Positions 56,813 to 64,000 of a stretch of 64,000 bases of DNA are shown here, in pieces. Numbering within the stretch: the stretch's first letter is position 1; each line of letters starts with the position of its first letter. The notes beneath the pieces were generated by a model. That model had not been told where the DNA came from. It saw only the letters and a list, made by a program, of their open reading frames with translations, and made no database searches. Both the position numbers and the translations under genes were made by a program. The stretch spans positions 1 through 64,000 of the forward strand of contig JBMOKU010000019.1 in the NCBI GenBank assembly GCA_049324315.1, in the 5' to 3' direction. This DNA is from JBMOKU01 sp049324315. GTDB lineage: Bacteria; Bacillota; Clostridia; Peptostreptococcales; Thermotaleaceae.

Positions 56813-58003
56813 CTAGTATTTTTTATCATTTTTTTTATTTTTATGTATTTTTGCCAAATTCCACAGGTCATCCATCTCTTTTAATGTCATATTTTGTAAG
56901 TTTTTGTCTGCCTTAAGCGCCTCTGTTTCGATAAATTGAAACCTATTAATGAACTTTTCAACCGTATCGTTTAGAGCCAATTCCGGGTCTACCTTTAGAA
57001 ACCTTGCTACATTTACCACTGCAAAAAGCAAATCGCCCAGTTCTTCTCGGATGTTTTCGGGTTTGTCCTGCTGATATACTTCTAATAACTCCATAAGTTC
57101 TTCTTTTACTTTTCCCATTGCATCTTCTACGTGCTCCCAGTCAAACCCTACATTGGCTGCTTTTGCCTGAACCTTATAGCTTTTCATCAGCGCAGGTAAA
57201 TGTTTTGGAATGTTTCTCAGTGTCTCCGTATAGGTATCTATCTCTTTTTCTTTTCGCTTCATCTCCTCCCAGCTTTTCAGCGCCCCTGAAGCTGAATCCA
57301 CCTTCACTTCTCCAAACACATGGGGATGTCTGTATAGGAGTTTGCGGCAAATTCCTTCAATTACATCGTTCATATGGAATAAGCCTTGCTCCGAAGCAAT
57401 TTGAGCGTGAAAAACAACTTGTAGTAGTAAATCTCCCAACTCCTCAACCAACAACTCCATATCCCCGTGATCTATGGCTTCAAGAACTTCATAGGCTTCT
57501 TCAATAAGGTAAGGCTTTAGGCTCTGATGCGTTTGTTTCAAATCCCAGGGACATCCTTCTTTACTTCTTAATTTTTCCATGATTTCAATCAGATTATTCA
57601 TCGGATAAGTTTTTTTTGTTGAAAAATCAGCACTTCTAGGACATTCTATGCCGCCAAAGAGGTTTATGGATAAACCTTTTTTCTTAGCTTGTGCCACGAG
57701 CTTGTCCAACATCGTTTTTTCTTCAAAAGAACCTGTCACAAATCCATACATTACATCTCCTGTATTCAAAAGATATAATAGATGATGGATTATTCGTTCC
57801 TGTATTTCTTCTGGTGTTCCATGGTTATCCAAGTACTCCAGATTTTCCACTGGAATACCTTGGTATTTTATATATTCTACCACAGGAAAGTGTTCATTAT
57901 GAAGAAGGACTTTTTCACTATTTTTCAGAGCTTCTAACGCCCCAATTGTAAGATATTCCCTTTCACCGGGTCCCAAATCGACAATCGTAAGCTTTCCATC
58001 CAT
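56813..58003 (-). CDS. mazG: MazG-type nucleoside triphosphate pyrophosphohydrolase with shortened methylase domain
   Basis: 396 residues. The C-terminal 260 carry two MazG modules: the first is complete (CPWDLKQTHQSL, EEAYEVLEAI, EELGDLLLQVVFHAQIA), and the second begins near FDWEHVEDAMGKVKEEL with EELGDLLFAVVNVARFL. The N-terminal 125 residues look like a tetrapyrrole (SAM) methylase domain (DLGPGEREYLTIGALEAL), about 100 residues shorter than in B. subtilis YabN (about 490 in all). It hydrolyses non-canonical NTPs. GAGGTGA precedes the ATG. Confidence 0.92.
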   Translation of the reverse strand: MDGKLTIVDLGPGEREYLTIGALEALKNSEKVLLHNEHFPVVEYIKYQGIPVENLEYLDNHGTPEEIQERIIHHLLYLLNTGDVMYGFVTGSFEEKTMLDKLVAQAKKKGLSINLFGGIECPRSADFSTKKTYPMNNLIEIMEKLRSKEGCPWDLKQTHQSLKPYLIEEAYEVLEAIDHGDMELLVEELGDLLLQVVFHAQIASEQGLFHMNDVIEGICRKLLYRHPHVFGEVKVDSASGALKSWEEMKRKEKEIDTYTETLRNIPKHLPALMKSYKVQAKAANVGFDWEHVEDAMGKVKEELMELLEVYQQDKPENIREELGDLLFAVVNVARFLKVDPELALNDTVEKFINRFQFIETEALKADKNLQNMTLKEMDDLWNLAKIHKNKKNDKKY

Positions 58004-58029
58004 AAAATCACCTCTTTTATCGTACCTTA

Positions 58030-59637
58030 TTATCTCCGTAACAGTCCAAGACTACTCAGCAGTTTTGCCAATTTTCTGCCTCCAGGCATCATTTCAAAAT
58101 CTTCCTTCGTGATACCACCTGTAACTAATAACATAAGGCCGTAAATCAAACCACCAATGCCAATTGTTCCAACGGTAGCCAGTTTACCACCCATCAATGG
58201 TTCCAACTGACTATAAGCAAATAAAACTGTAATGCCCATAGCACCAACAGCAATCATTGGCTTTACAATAAAATTAACCGGACTAAATTTTGTTTTGGTC
58301 AGCCGTCTTACGGCAAAGAAATTAAGCAGTGCAGCTGTCCCATAGGCAGTAATGGTACCGAAAGCTGCACCTTTTACATTGATTGCCGGAATGCCTGTTA
58401 ATATGTATGTCAAAATAATCTTAAAGATTGCTCCTATAAACAAATTGATAACTGGTACTGTCGGTCTTCCAAGACCTTGTAAAATTCCAGTAAAGGTTTG
58501 AACCAAGGTTAAGAATATAATCCCTGAACCTAGAATAGCCAAAGCTCCAGCTGCACTCGCCGCACTCTCTGCCTTTAGAGGATATAGTAACAGCATAATC
58601 GGCTTTGCCAGTGTAATCAAGCCAACGCCTGCCGGTAAACCAATCAATAGTGCAATTCTAGTCCCTGTTTGAACCGTACTTTGAATCAATGATAGGTTTC
58701 TACGATGACTGGCATCAGAAATCGCAGGTACTAAGCTCATAGCCAAGGCAACTGTCAATATTTGCGGTAGATTAATGATAGAGGCTGCAAAACCTGTCAG
58801 CTGTCCATATAAATCATTAGCTTCCGCATAAGTAAAACCAACGGCTTGTAACCTTCTCATCACAATCGCCAAGTCAATCATATTCATCACGGGCATAATG
58901 GATGCCCCAATGGTTATAGGAATAGCAATAGCAAGAAGCTTGTTGACAATTTTCCCAGAGGGTTCTTGGGGATATTCTACTCCCCCCGTAATCTCCATCC
59001 GTATTTTTTCACGCCGTTTAAAATATATGTACATAATGATGAGTGTCCCTGCAATAGCTCCAGCCGCTGCCCCAAAGGATGCTCCGGCCGTAGCAATCTC
59101 TAGTCCTCTATCTAACAGTAAAATAGCTAATCCTAATCCTACTACTACTCTACCAAATTGTTCAATAACTTGGGAGATCGCCGTAGGTGTCATATCCTGA
59201 AGCCCTTGGAAGTAACCTCGATATGCAGCCATAATCGGCACAAACAGTAATGCCGGAGATATTGCTACCATAGAATAATAGGCTCCCGGGCTCTTAACAA
59301 GATTCACGATAGCTTTTGCTCCAAAAAATAGAATGGAAGACGTAACAATCCCTATTACAAAAAGTAATATAAATGATACTTTAAATACCCTGTGTGCTCC
59401 ATAACGGTCTCCTGCAGCATTCTTCTCAGAAACCAGTTTGGATATTGCCGTAGGTATCCCGGCAGTTGAGATGGTAAGCAGCATGACGTAAATAGGATAA
59501 GACGCTTGATAGTATCCAAATCCCGTATCACCAATAATGTTTCCTAAAGGAATTCTGAAAAATGCCCCCATAATCTTTACGATAATACCGGCAATGCCTA
59601 ATATGGCTGCACCTTTTAAGAACGATTTATTGCTCAT
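58030..59637 (-). CDS. spoVB: Stage V sporulation protein B / MOP-family flippase
   Basis: A 535-residue membrane protein with fourteen hydrophobic helices, in the oligosaccharide flippase family. It opens GAAILGIAGIIVKIMGAFFRIPLGNIIGD and contains ATAGASFGAAAGAIAG and FTGILQGLGRPTVPV. SpoVB/YabM-type proteins move lipid-linked precursors for cortex peptidoglycan. Start at 59637, with GGGGG eight bases upstream. Its place beside mazG and spoVT is conserved. Confidence 0.93.
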   Translation of the reverse strand: MSNKSFLKGAAILGIAGIIVKIMGAFFRIPLGNIIGDTGFGYYQASYPIYVMLLTISTAGIPTAISKLVSEKNAAGDRYGAHRVFKVSFILLFVIGIVTSSILFFGAKAIVNLVKSPGAYYSMVAISPALLFVPIMAAYRGYFQGLQDMTPTAISQVIEQFGRVVVGLGLAILLLDRGLEIATAGASFGAAAGAIAGTLIIMYIYFKRREKIRMEITGGVEYPQEPSGKIVNKLLAIAIPITIGASIMPVMNMIDLAIVMRRLQAVGFTYAEANDLYGQLTGFAASIINLPQILTVALAMSLVPAISDASHRRNLSLIQSTVQTGTRIALLIGLPAGVGLITLAKPIMLLLYPLKAESAASAAGALAILGSGIIFLTLVQTFTGILQGLGRPTVPVINLFIGAIFKIILTYILTGIPAINVKGAAFGTITAYGTAALLNFFAVRRLTKTKFSPVNFIVKPMIAVGAMGITVLFAYSQLEPLMGGKLATVGTIGIGGLIYGLMLLVTGGITKEDFEMMPGGRKLAKLLSSLGLLRR

Positions 59638-59713
59638 TGAATTTCCCCCACTCATTTTACGAAATCGTTAAAATTCCTGCTTCTTTTAAAATCTATATCC
59701 ACAGAACACATTT

Positions 59714-59722
59714 ATTATACCA
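59714..59722 (-). promoter_or_regulatory. Extended -10 element upstream of spoVB
   Basis: TGG-TATAAT on the minus strand, with a poor -35. The leader to spoVB is about 70 bases. Confidence 0.4.
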
Positions 59723-59766
59723 GAAATGCCTCCACTGTGTTGAACTTTCTTTCTACAAGAACAAAA

Positions 59767-59931
59767 TGTAGGGGCGCCCATTGGGCGTCCGCATCCGCTG
59801 CGCCACGGAAACAGTTCCATCGTTTTCCCTGTGGTCCTTCGCTACGCTTCGGAAACGCTCGAACCGTCCCCATGGCTTCGCTCACGATTTTGTTGCTAGA
59901 GAAAGACGGACGCGCACTGCGCGTCCCTACA
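59767..59931. repeat. Family A repeat, full-length copy
   Basis: About 165 bp. It has ends TGTAGGGGCGCCCATTGGGC and GCGCACTGCGCGTCCCTACA, the inner pair CGGAAACAGTTCCATCG and GAACCGTCCCCATGGC, and the same AACAAAA left flank as the 48467 copy. It fills the gap between spoVT and spoVB with a terminator. Confidence 0.8.
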
Positions 59932-59948
59932 ATAGTAAAAACAAAAAC

Positions 59949-59980
59949 AAAAGTAGCAGCGCGAGACTACTACTTTTTTT
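59949..59980. terminator. spoVT terminator
   Basis: AAAGTAG pairs with CTACTTT; T-run on the plus strand and TTTTGTTTTTG on the minus strand, so it can work both ways. Confidence 0.65.
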
Positions 59981-60015
59981 ACTTTGCATGATTCCATTGT
60001 AAGATGCACAACCTA

Positions 60016-60567
60016 TTATTGCTCCATTTGTTTACCTAAAAAGTTCGCAGCAGTTTCTGCGATTTTTACTTCCAATTCTCCCATTGGCTTACTACCCTCT
60101 TTGGCAAGCAGTACAACAACACCAATTGGATCACCTTGAGAAATAATTGGAGCAATGACTTGAGAACCATATTTCTTTTCTTCTCCCTCTTCAGAAGAGA
60201 TCATGTACGTATTTTCTTTTTCAGCAATCAATAATGTTTTTCTGTCCTCCATTACTTTTTCCAGGGCTTTACTTACCCTTTTTTCTAGGTATTCTTTTTT
60301 AGAACCTCCTGCTACCGCAATGATTGTATCTCTATCGGCAATAATTGCAGCATGACCCAATGAATCATGAAGGGACTCGGCGTATTCTGTGGCAAACTCA
60401 TTCAATTCCCCTATTGGAGAATATTTTTTAAGAATGACCTCTCCTTCTCTATCAGTGAATATTTCTAAAGGGTCCCCTTCCCTAATTCTAAGCGTGCGTC
60501 TTATTTCCTTAGGAATTACAACTCTACCCAAATCATCGATCCTTCTAACTATGCCAGTCGCTTTCAC
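60016..60567 (-). CDS. spoVT: Stage V sporulation protein T
   Basis: A 183-residue AbrB-type regulator. The N-terminal swapped-hairpin DNA-binding domain reads KATGIVRRIDDLGRVVIPKE with IRRTLRIREGDPLEIF, and the C-terminal domain (about 55-180) is GAF-like. It adjusts late forespore sigma-G gene expression. The GTG start is preceded by AGGAGGG. Conserved order mfd - spoVT - spoVB, here with prsA inserted. Confidence 0.96.
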   Translation of the reverse strand: MKATGIVRRIDDLGRVVIPKEIRRTLRIREGDPLEIFTDREGEVILKKYSPIGELNEFATEYAESLHDSLGHAAIIADRDTIIAVAGGSKKEYLEKRVSKALEKVMEDRKTLLIAEKENTYMISSEEGEEKKYGSQVIAPIISQGDPIGVVVLLAKEGSKPMGELEVKIAETAANFLGKQMEQ

Positions 60568-60609
60568 TTAATCTCCCTCCTGTTTGGATATTGTAAATTC
60601 TAATCTTAT

Positions 60610-60636
60610 TATTTTACTGCCATAGGTTTTTTATAC
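60610..60636 (-). promoter_or_regulatory. Possible forespore promoter of spoVT
   Basis: GTATA (60632-60636), a 15-base spacer and TAAAATA (60610-60616) on the minus strand roughly fit the sigma-G pattern GHATR-N15-16-CATNHTA with two mismatches in the -10. B. subtilis spoVT is sigma-G dependent. This is weak support. Confidence 0.3.
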
Positions 60637-60691
60637 ATCAATGGAAAGATTTCTGAAAGAGTAGGAATACATAGAAAAAACAGTTGGAGGC

Positions 60692-60716
60692 AAAAAAATC
60701 TGCGTGTCCGCAGATT
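60692..60716 (-). terminator. prsA-like gene terminator
   Basis: AATCTGCG-TGTC-CGCAGATT hairpin with TTTTTTTG on the minus strand, overlapping the stop. Confidence 0.85.
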
Positions 60717-61736
60717 CTATTTTGTTTCCTTCAGAAATTTTTCAATTTTGGCATCAGCTTTTAGTGCCTCTACTTTCTCTACATATCCCTGTTCCACTAA
60801 AGTGTCTTTGATTTGTTCCTTAATATCTTTCTTACCGGTTACTTTAATGATATGATAACCAAATTCTGTTTTGACCGGTTCACTTACCTTTCCTATCTCT
60901 AAGGAGAATGCAGCCTTTTCAAATTCCGGTACCATCATTCCTCTACCAAAAAACCCTAAGTCTCCGCCATTGTCTTTTGATCCCGGGTCTTGAGAATACG
61001 CTGTAGCTAGTTTTGCAAAATCTTCTCCATTCATAACCCTATCATAGATTTCTCGTATCTGCTTCTCTGCCGCTTGAATCTGTTCCTCTGGAAGCGGTGC
61101 CATGCTGTCATCCACTGTCTTGATCAGAATATGAGAGGCTTGTACCTGTTCGCTGTACTCATCCTTATGATCTTTATAATAGGCTTCAATCTGTTCTTCT
61201 GTCACTTTTATTTCTTCACTTACGATTTCATGAAACTTATTCATATAGGCAGCTGTTCTGATTTGATCCTTAATAAACTCGTCGTCTATTCCGTTTTCCT
61301 CTAAGAATTTCTTTTGTTCAGCCTGTGCCTCAATATTCTTCTTGTAGTTCTTAAATTCCTTTTCTATTTCCGTCTCCTCAACGGTAACATTTTTGTCTTG
61401 CATATACTGAATAATGACTTCTTCTGTAATCAACTTATCCAAGACACCTTCTTCAATTACTTGGATCAACGTCTTTCCATTCCCCATATCCAGGCTCCAA
61501 AGCTTGTCACCGTACTGACTGCCGTACTTATCTTCATAGGGCTTTTTATTCAATAGAATATTCTTTTGATAAACATCTTCGCTAATGACTTCTCCATTGA
61601 CCTTAGCAATGGCTTTACCGTCTTGAACGCCACCATTACTTTGACAACCTGCAAAAAATACAGCCATCGTCAAGATCAGTAAAAGAGGCAGGAATCTTTT
61701 TACTCTATTTGCAGATTTTAATTTTGTCACGAACAT
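60717..61736 (-). CDS. prsA: Foldase lipoprotein PrsA-like (parvulin PPIase)
   Basis: 339 residues. A lipoprotein signal peptide (FLPLLLILTMAVFFAGC, lipobox FAGC) is followed by a SurA_N-type helical part (about 40-190), a parvulin domain (about 195-290; VQASHILIKTVDD, GEDFAKLATAYSQDPGSKDNGGDLGFFGRG) and a C-terminal helix. It assists folding of exported proteins on the outer face of the membrane. GAGGGTGAG precedes the ATG; a GTG two codons later is also possible. It is located between mfd and spoVT, as in several Clostridia. Confidence 0.93.
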   Translation of the reverse strand: MFVTKLKSANRVKRFLPLLLILTMAVFFAGCQSNGGVQDGKAIAKVNGEVISEDVYQKNILLNKKPYEDKYGSQYGDKLWSLDMGNGKTLIQVIEEGVLDKLITEEVIIQYMQDKNVTVEETEIEKEFKNYKKNIEAQAEQKKFLEENGIDDEFIKDQIRTAAYMNKFHEIVSEEIKVTEEQIEAYYKDHKDEYSEQVQASHILIKTVDDSMAPLPEEQIQAAEKQIREIYDRVMNGEDFAKLATAYSQDPGSKDNGGDLGFFGRGMMVPEFEKAAFSLEIGKVSEPVKTEFGYHIIKVTGKKDIKEQIKDTLVEQGYVEKVEALKADAKIEKFLKETK

Positions 61737-61788
61737 CTCACCCTCATTTCAGAATCGTTTGTCCCCTTTATTATATCTGATATTTCCC

Positions 61789-64000
61789 CTATTGCATACC
61801 ACTAATTTTTTCTAACAATTCTCTTATTTCCTTCAGTTTATTTGCCTGATTTCTGTACTTTAACATAAGGTACGGTTGAATGCCCCCATGAAAGTGTATC
61901 CTATTCCCATAGGAATGGATGATTTCTCCAATGAGTGGAAGATTGATTTTATATTCACCATGAAATTGAAACTTCGCATAGCTGGAGGTCTCAGACACGG
62001 TTGTGATCCCTGCTTTCTGGGCCATGGCCTTAATATATGCTATAGCAATCAGATTCATCACCGGCTCTGGTATCGTGCCGAATCTATCTTCAATTTCTTC
62101 CTCAATTCCATAAGCATCCTGCTTATCTCTTGTAGCCGCAATTTTTTTATAAATTTCAAATTTTTGATTTTCATTAGAAATATAATTTTCTGGTATATAC
62201 GCATTTACATTAATCTCAATGGACGCCTCAACGTCTTTTGTCAGTTCTTCTCCCTTTAATTCTCGAATTGTATCCTCCAGCAGCTTGCAGTATAAATCAT
62301 AACCAATAGCAGCCATATGTCCATGCTGTTCCCCGCCGATTAGATTTCCAGCGCCTCTGATTTCCAAGTCACGCATGGCTATCTTAAATCCTGATCCAAA
62401 CTCCGTAAATTCCTTAATGGCTTTCAAGCGCTTTTCTGCCACCTCTGTTAATACTTTGTCTTTTTCGTAGGTTAAATATGCATAGGCTAGTCGATTCGAC
62501 CGTCCAACCCTTCCTCTGAGCTGATACAATTGAGACAGTCCCATTTTATCTGCATCATAAATGATCATGGTATTTACATTGGATATGTCCAAGCCTGTTT
62601 CAATAATGGTCGTACAGACCAGGACATTATACTCTCCATTTAGAAAGTCCAGCATTACATTTTCTAATTCTCGCTCTCCCATCTGTCCATGACCCACAAT
62701 AACTTTTGCTTCCGGCACCAGCTTTCTAATTCTACTTGCCATTTTTTCTATACCCTGAACCCGGTTGTACACAAAGTACACTTGTCCACCTCTGGTTATT
62801 TCCCTACGGATGGCTTCTGCAATCATTCCATCATGGTACTCCACCACATAGGTTTGTACCGGATATCTTTCTTCTGGCGGATCTTCAATGATGCTCATAT
62901 CACGAAGACCAATCAAGGACATATGCAGCGTTCTAGGTATAGGTGTGGCCGTTAACGTCAGCACATCCACATTCTTTTTTAAAAGCTTAATCATTTCCTT
63001 ATGCTGTACACCAAACCGCTGCTCTTCATCAATGATAAGCAGTCCCAAATCTTTAAACTGCACATCCTTTGAAAGCATCCTATGGGTACCAATAACGATA
63101 TCAACACTGCCTACCCTAATCCTTTCGATAATTTCATCCTGTTGCTTATCTGTACGAAATCTGCTTAACATCTCAATCCCCACTGGAAATTGACTAAATC
63201 GCTGGACAAAATTGCTGTAGTGCTGCTGTGCCAAGATGGTGGTGGGAACCAAAAACGCCACCTGTTTCCCCTCCATAACGCATTTAAATACTGCTCGAAT
63301 GGCCACCTCTGTTTTCCCATATCCCACATCTCCGCAAAGAAGTCTATCCATGGGAATCATCCGTTCCATATCTGATTTTACTTCTTCAATACACCGAAGC
63401 TGATCAGGCGTTTCCTGATAGGGAAACATATCTTCAAATTGCTTCTGCCATGGCGTATCTTTGGGAAAAGCGTGTCCTTTCGAAGTCTGCCGAACGGCAT
63501 ATAAGTTCAATAAGTCAATAGCCATTTCCTTAATGGCACTGCTGACTTTAGTTTTTGTTTTCTTCCATTCTGCGCCACCCAGCTTATTGAGCTTCGGCAT
63601 CATCCCATCTGCACCAATATATTTCTGCACCATATCCATTTGTTCTATGGGAACATACAGCAAATCACTGTCAGAATATTTAATTTTGAAATAATCCTTT
63701 TTAGCACCCTCTACCTTCAACTGCTCAATTCCGATGTATTTGCCAATCCCATGATTTTCATGGACCACATAATCCCCTATATTAAGATCCGTAAAGGATT
63801 TTAATGCCCTTCCATCTTTTCGCTTGGAAATGCTTCTTTGTTTTTTAGAAGTTCCAAAAATCTCTTCTTCCGTCATGACAAGGAATTTATTTCCATAATA
63901 CTCAAAGCCTTTATACAGACTTCCAGCCATCAAAACAACTTGTCCTGATAGAATCGGTCTATTTGGTGCCTCTAAATGAACAAAAGGTATTTCGTAATCC
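61789..64000 (-). CDS. mfd: Transcription-repair coupling factor Mfd (partial, 5' end beyond window)
   Basis: The open frame continues past the right edge, so only the C-terminal 737 or so residues are present. Visible parts are the RNA polymerase-interaction domain (KSFTDLNIGDYVVHENHGIGKYIGIE), the RecG-like translocase (LLCGDVGYGKTEVAIRA Walker A; IIDEEQRFGV motif II; LTATPIPRTLHMS motif III; RGRVGRSNRLAYAYL motif VI) and the TRCF C-terminal domain. The N-terminal UvrB-like part lies outside. It removes stalled polymerase and recruits UvrA. The first in-window ATG (63930 region) is internal. Confidence 0.95.
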   Translation of the reverse strand, partial: DYEIPFVHLEAPNRPILSGQVVLMAGSLYKGFEYYGNKFLVMTEEEIFGTSKKQRSISKRKDGRALKSFTDLNIGDYVVHENHGIGKYIGIEQLKVEGAKKDYFKIKYSDSDLLYVPIEQMDMVQKYIGADGMMPKLNKLGGAEWKKTKTKVSSAIKEMAIDLLNLYAVRQTSKGHAFPKDTPWQKQFEDMFPYQETPDQLRCIEEVKSDMERMIPMDRLLCGDVGYGKTEVAIRAVFKCVMEGKQVAFLVPTTILAQQHYSNFVQRFSQFPVGIEMLSRFRTDKQQDEIIERIRVGSVDIVIGTHRMLSKDVQFKDLGLLIIDEEQRFGVQHKEMIKLLKKNVDVLTLTATPIPRTLHMSLIGLRDMSIIEDPPEERYPVQTYVVEYHDGMIAEAIRREITRGGQVYFVYNRVQGIEKMASRIRKLVPEAKVIVGHGQMGERELENVMLDFLNGEYNVLVCTTIIETGLDISNVNTMIIYDADKMGLSQLYQLRGRVGRSNRLAYAYLTYEKDKVLTEVAEKRLKAIKEFTEFGSGFKIAMRDLEIRGAGNLIGGEQHGHMAAIGYDLYCKLLEDTIRELKGEELTKDVEASIEINVNAYIPENYISNENQKFEIYKKIAATRDKQDAYGIEEEIEDRFGTIPEPVMNLIAIAYIKAMAQKAGITTVSETSSYAKFQFHGEYKINLPLIGEIIHSYGNRIHFHGGIQPYLMLKYRNQANKLKEIRELLEKISGMQ

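Overview
The window looks like a chromosomal segment from a low-GC, endospore-forming anaerobic Firmicute (Clostridia; an Alkaliphilus/Clostridiaceae-type relative is my inference). The reasons are: AT-rich DNA with strong Shine-Dalgarno sites and frequent GTG/TTG starts; sporulation genes (spoIIE, spoVB, spoVT, yabP, yabQ, a germinant-receptor B subunit); rubredoxin; oxygen-sensitive class I fumarase; and a biotin-dependent sodium-pumping decarboxylase. Most genes lie on the minus strand and most are ordinary housekeeping genes.

Layout. 1-1.1 kb: an eroded edge with a truncated C39-like peptidase, a possible transposase tail and short tandem/palindromic repeats. 1.3-4.9 kb: an ABC-2/HlyD-type efflux operon behind its TetR regulator, with a visible palindromic operator. 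5-14.5 kb: a CBS-GGDEF protein, a GH18 glycosidase, a split chromate-family transporter pair, an AIM24/TIGR00266 - TerD pair, an M29 aminopeptidase, a STAS protein, rubredoxin (too small for most gene calls) and a DMT permease. 14.7-23 kb: the proteostasis block engB-lonA-lonB-clpX-clpP-tig. 23.4-29 kb: homoserine dehydrogenase, several small proteins, an endonuclease/phosphatase-fold protein and an orphan GerKB. 29-42 kb: an almost complete succinate-propionate module: sodium-pumping methylmalonyl-CoA decarboxylase (mmdA, D, C, B), epimerase, MeaB, split methylmalonyl-CoA mutase, CoA-transferase, DUF3870, malic enzyme and two-subunit fumarase. 42.3-64 kb: a conserved division/sporulation block in nearly Bacillus order: ftsH-tilS-yabT-yabS-spoIIE, tRNA-Met, ppx, S1 protein, divIC, yabQ, yabP, rqcP, hup, mazG, spoVB, spoVT, prsA, and mfd running off the window.

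How the genes work together. The 29-42 kb genes connect pyruvate/malate/fumarate to succinyl-CoA, methylmalonyl-CoA and propionyl-CoA, with decarboxylation energy captured as a sodium gradient; only fumarate reductase is not in the window. The 42-64 kb block serves cell division, translation quality control and endospore formation. A spoIIE promoter with the unusual 21-bp spacer and two near-consensus Spo0A boxes is visible.

The most noteworthy non-coding content is a set of dispersed short inverted-repeat families. Family A (five copies or fragments) has TGTAGGGGCGC-type ends. Family B (three copies, about 200-215 bp) has arms made of degenerate heptamers TTAGANG. Family C has two copies. 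One family B copy sits inside the sodium-pump operon, and nearly every gap of the propionate cluster carries some inverted repeat. No CRISPR array, rRNA, prophage or recognisable defence system was seen.
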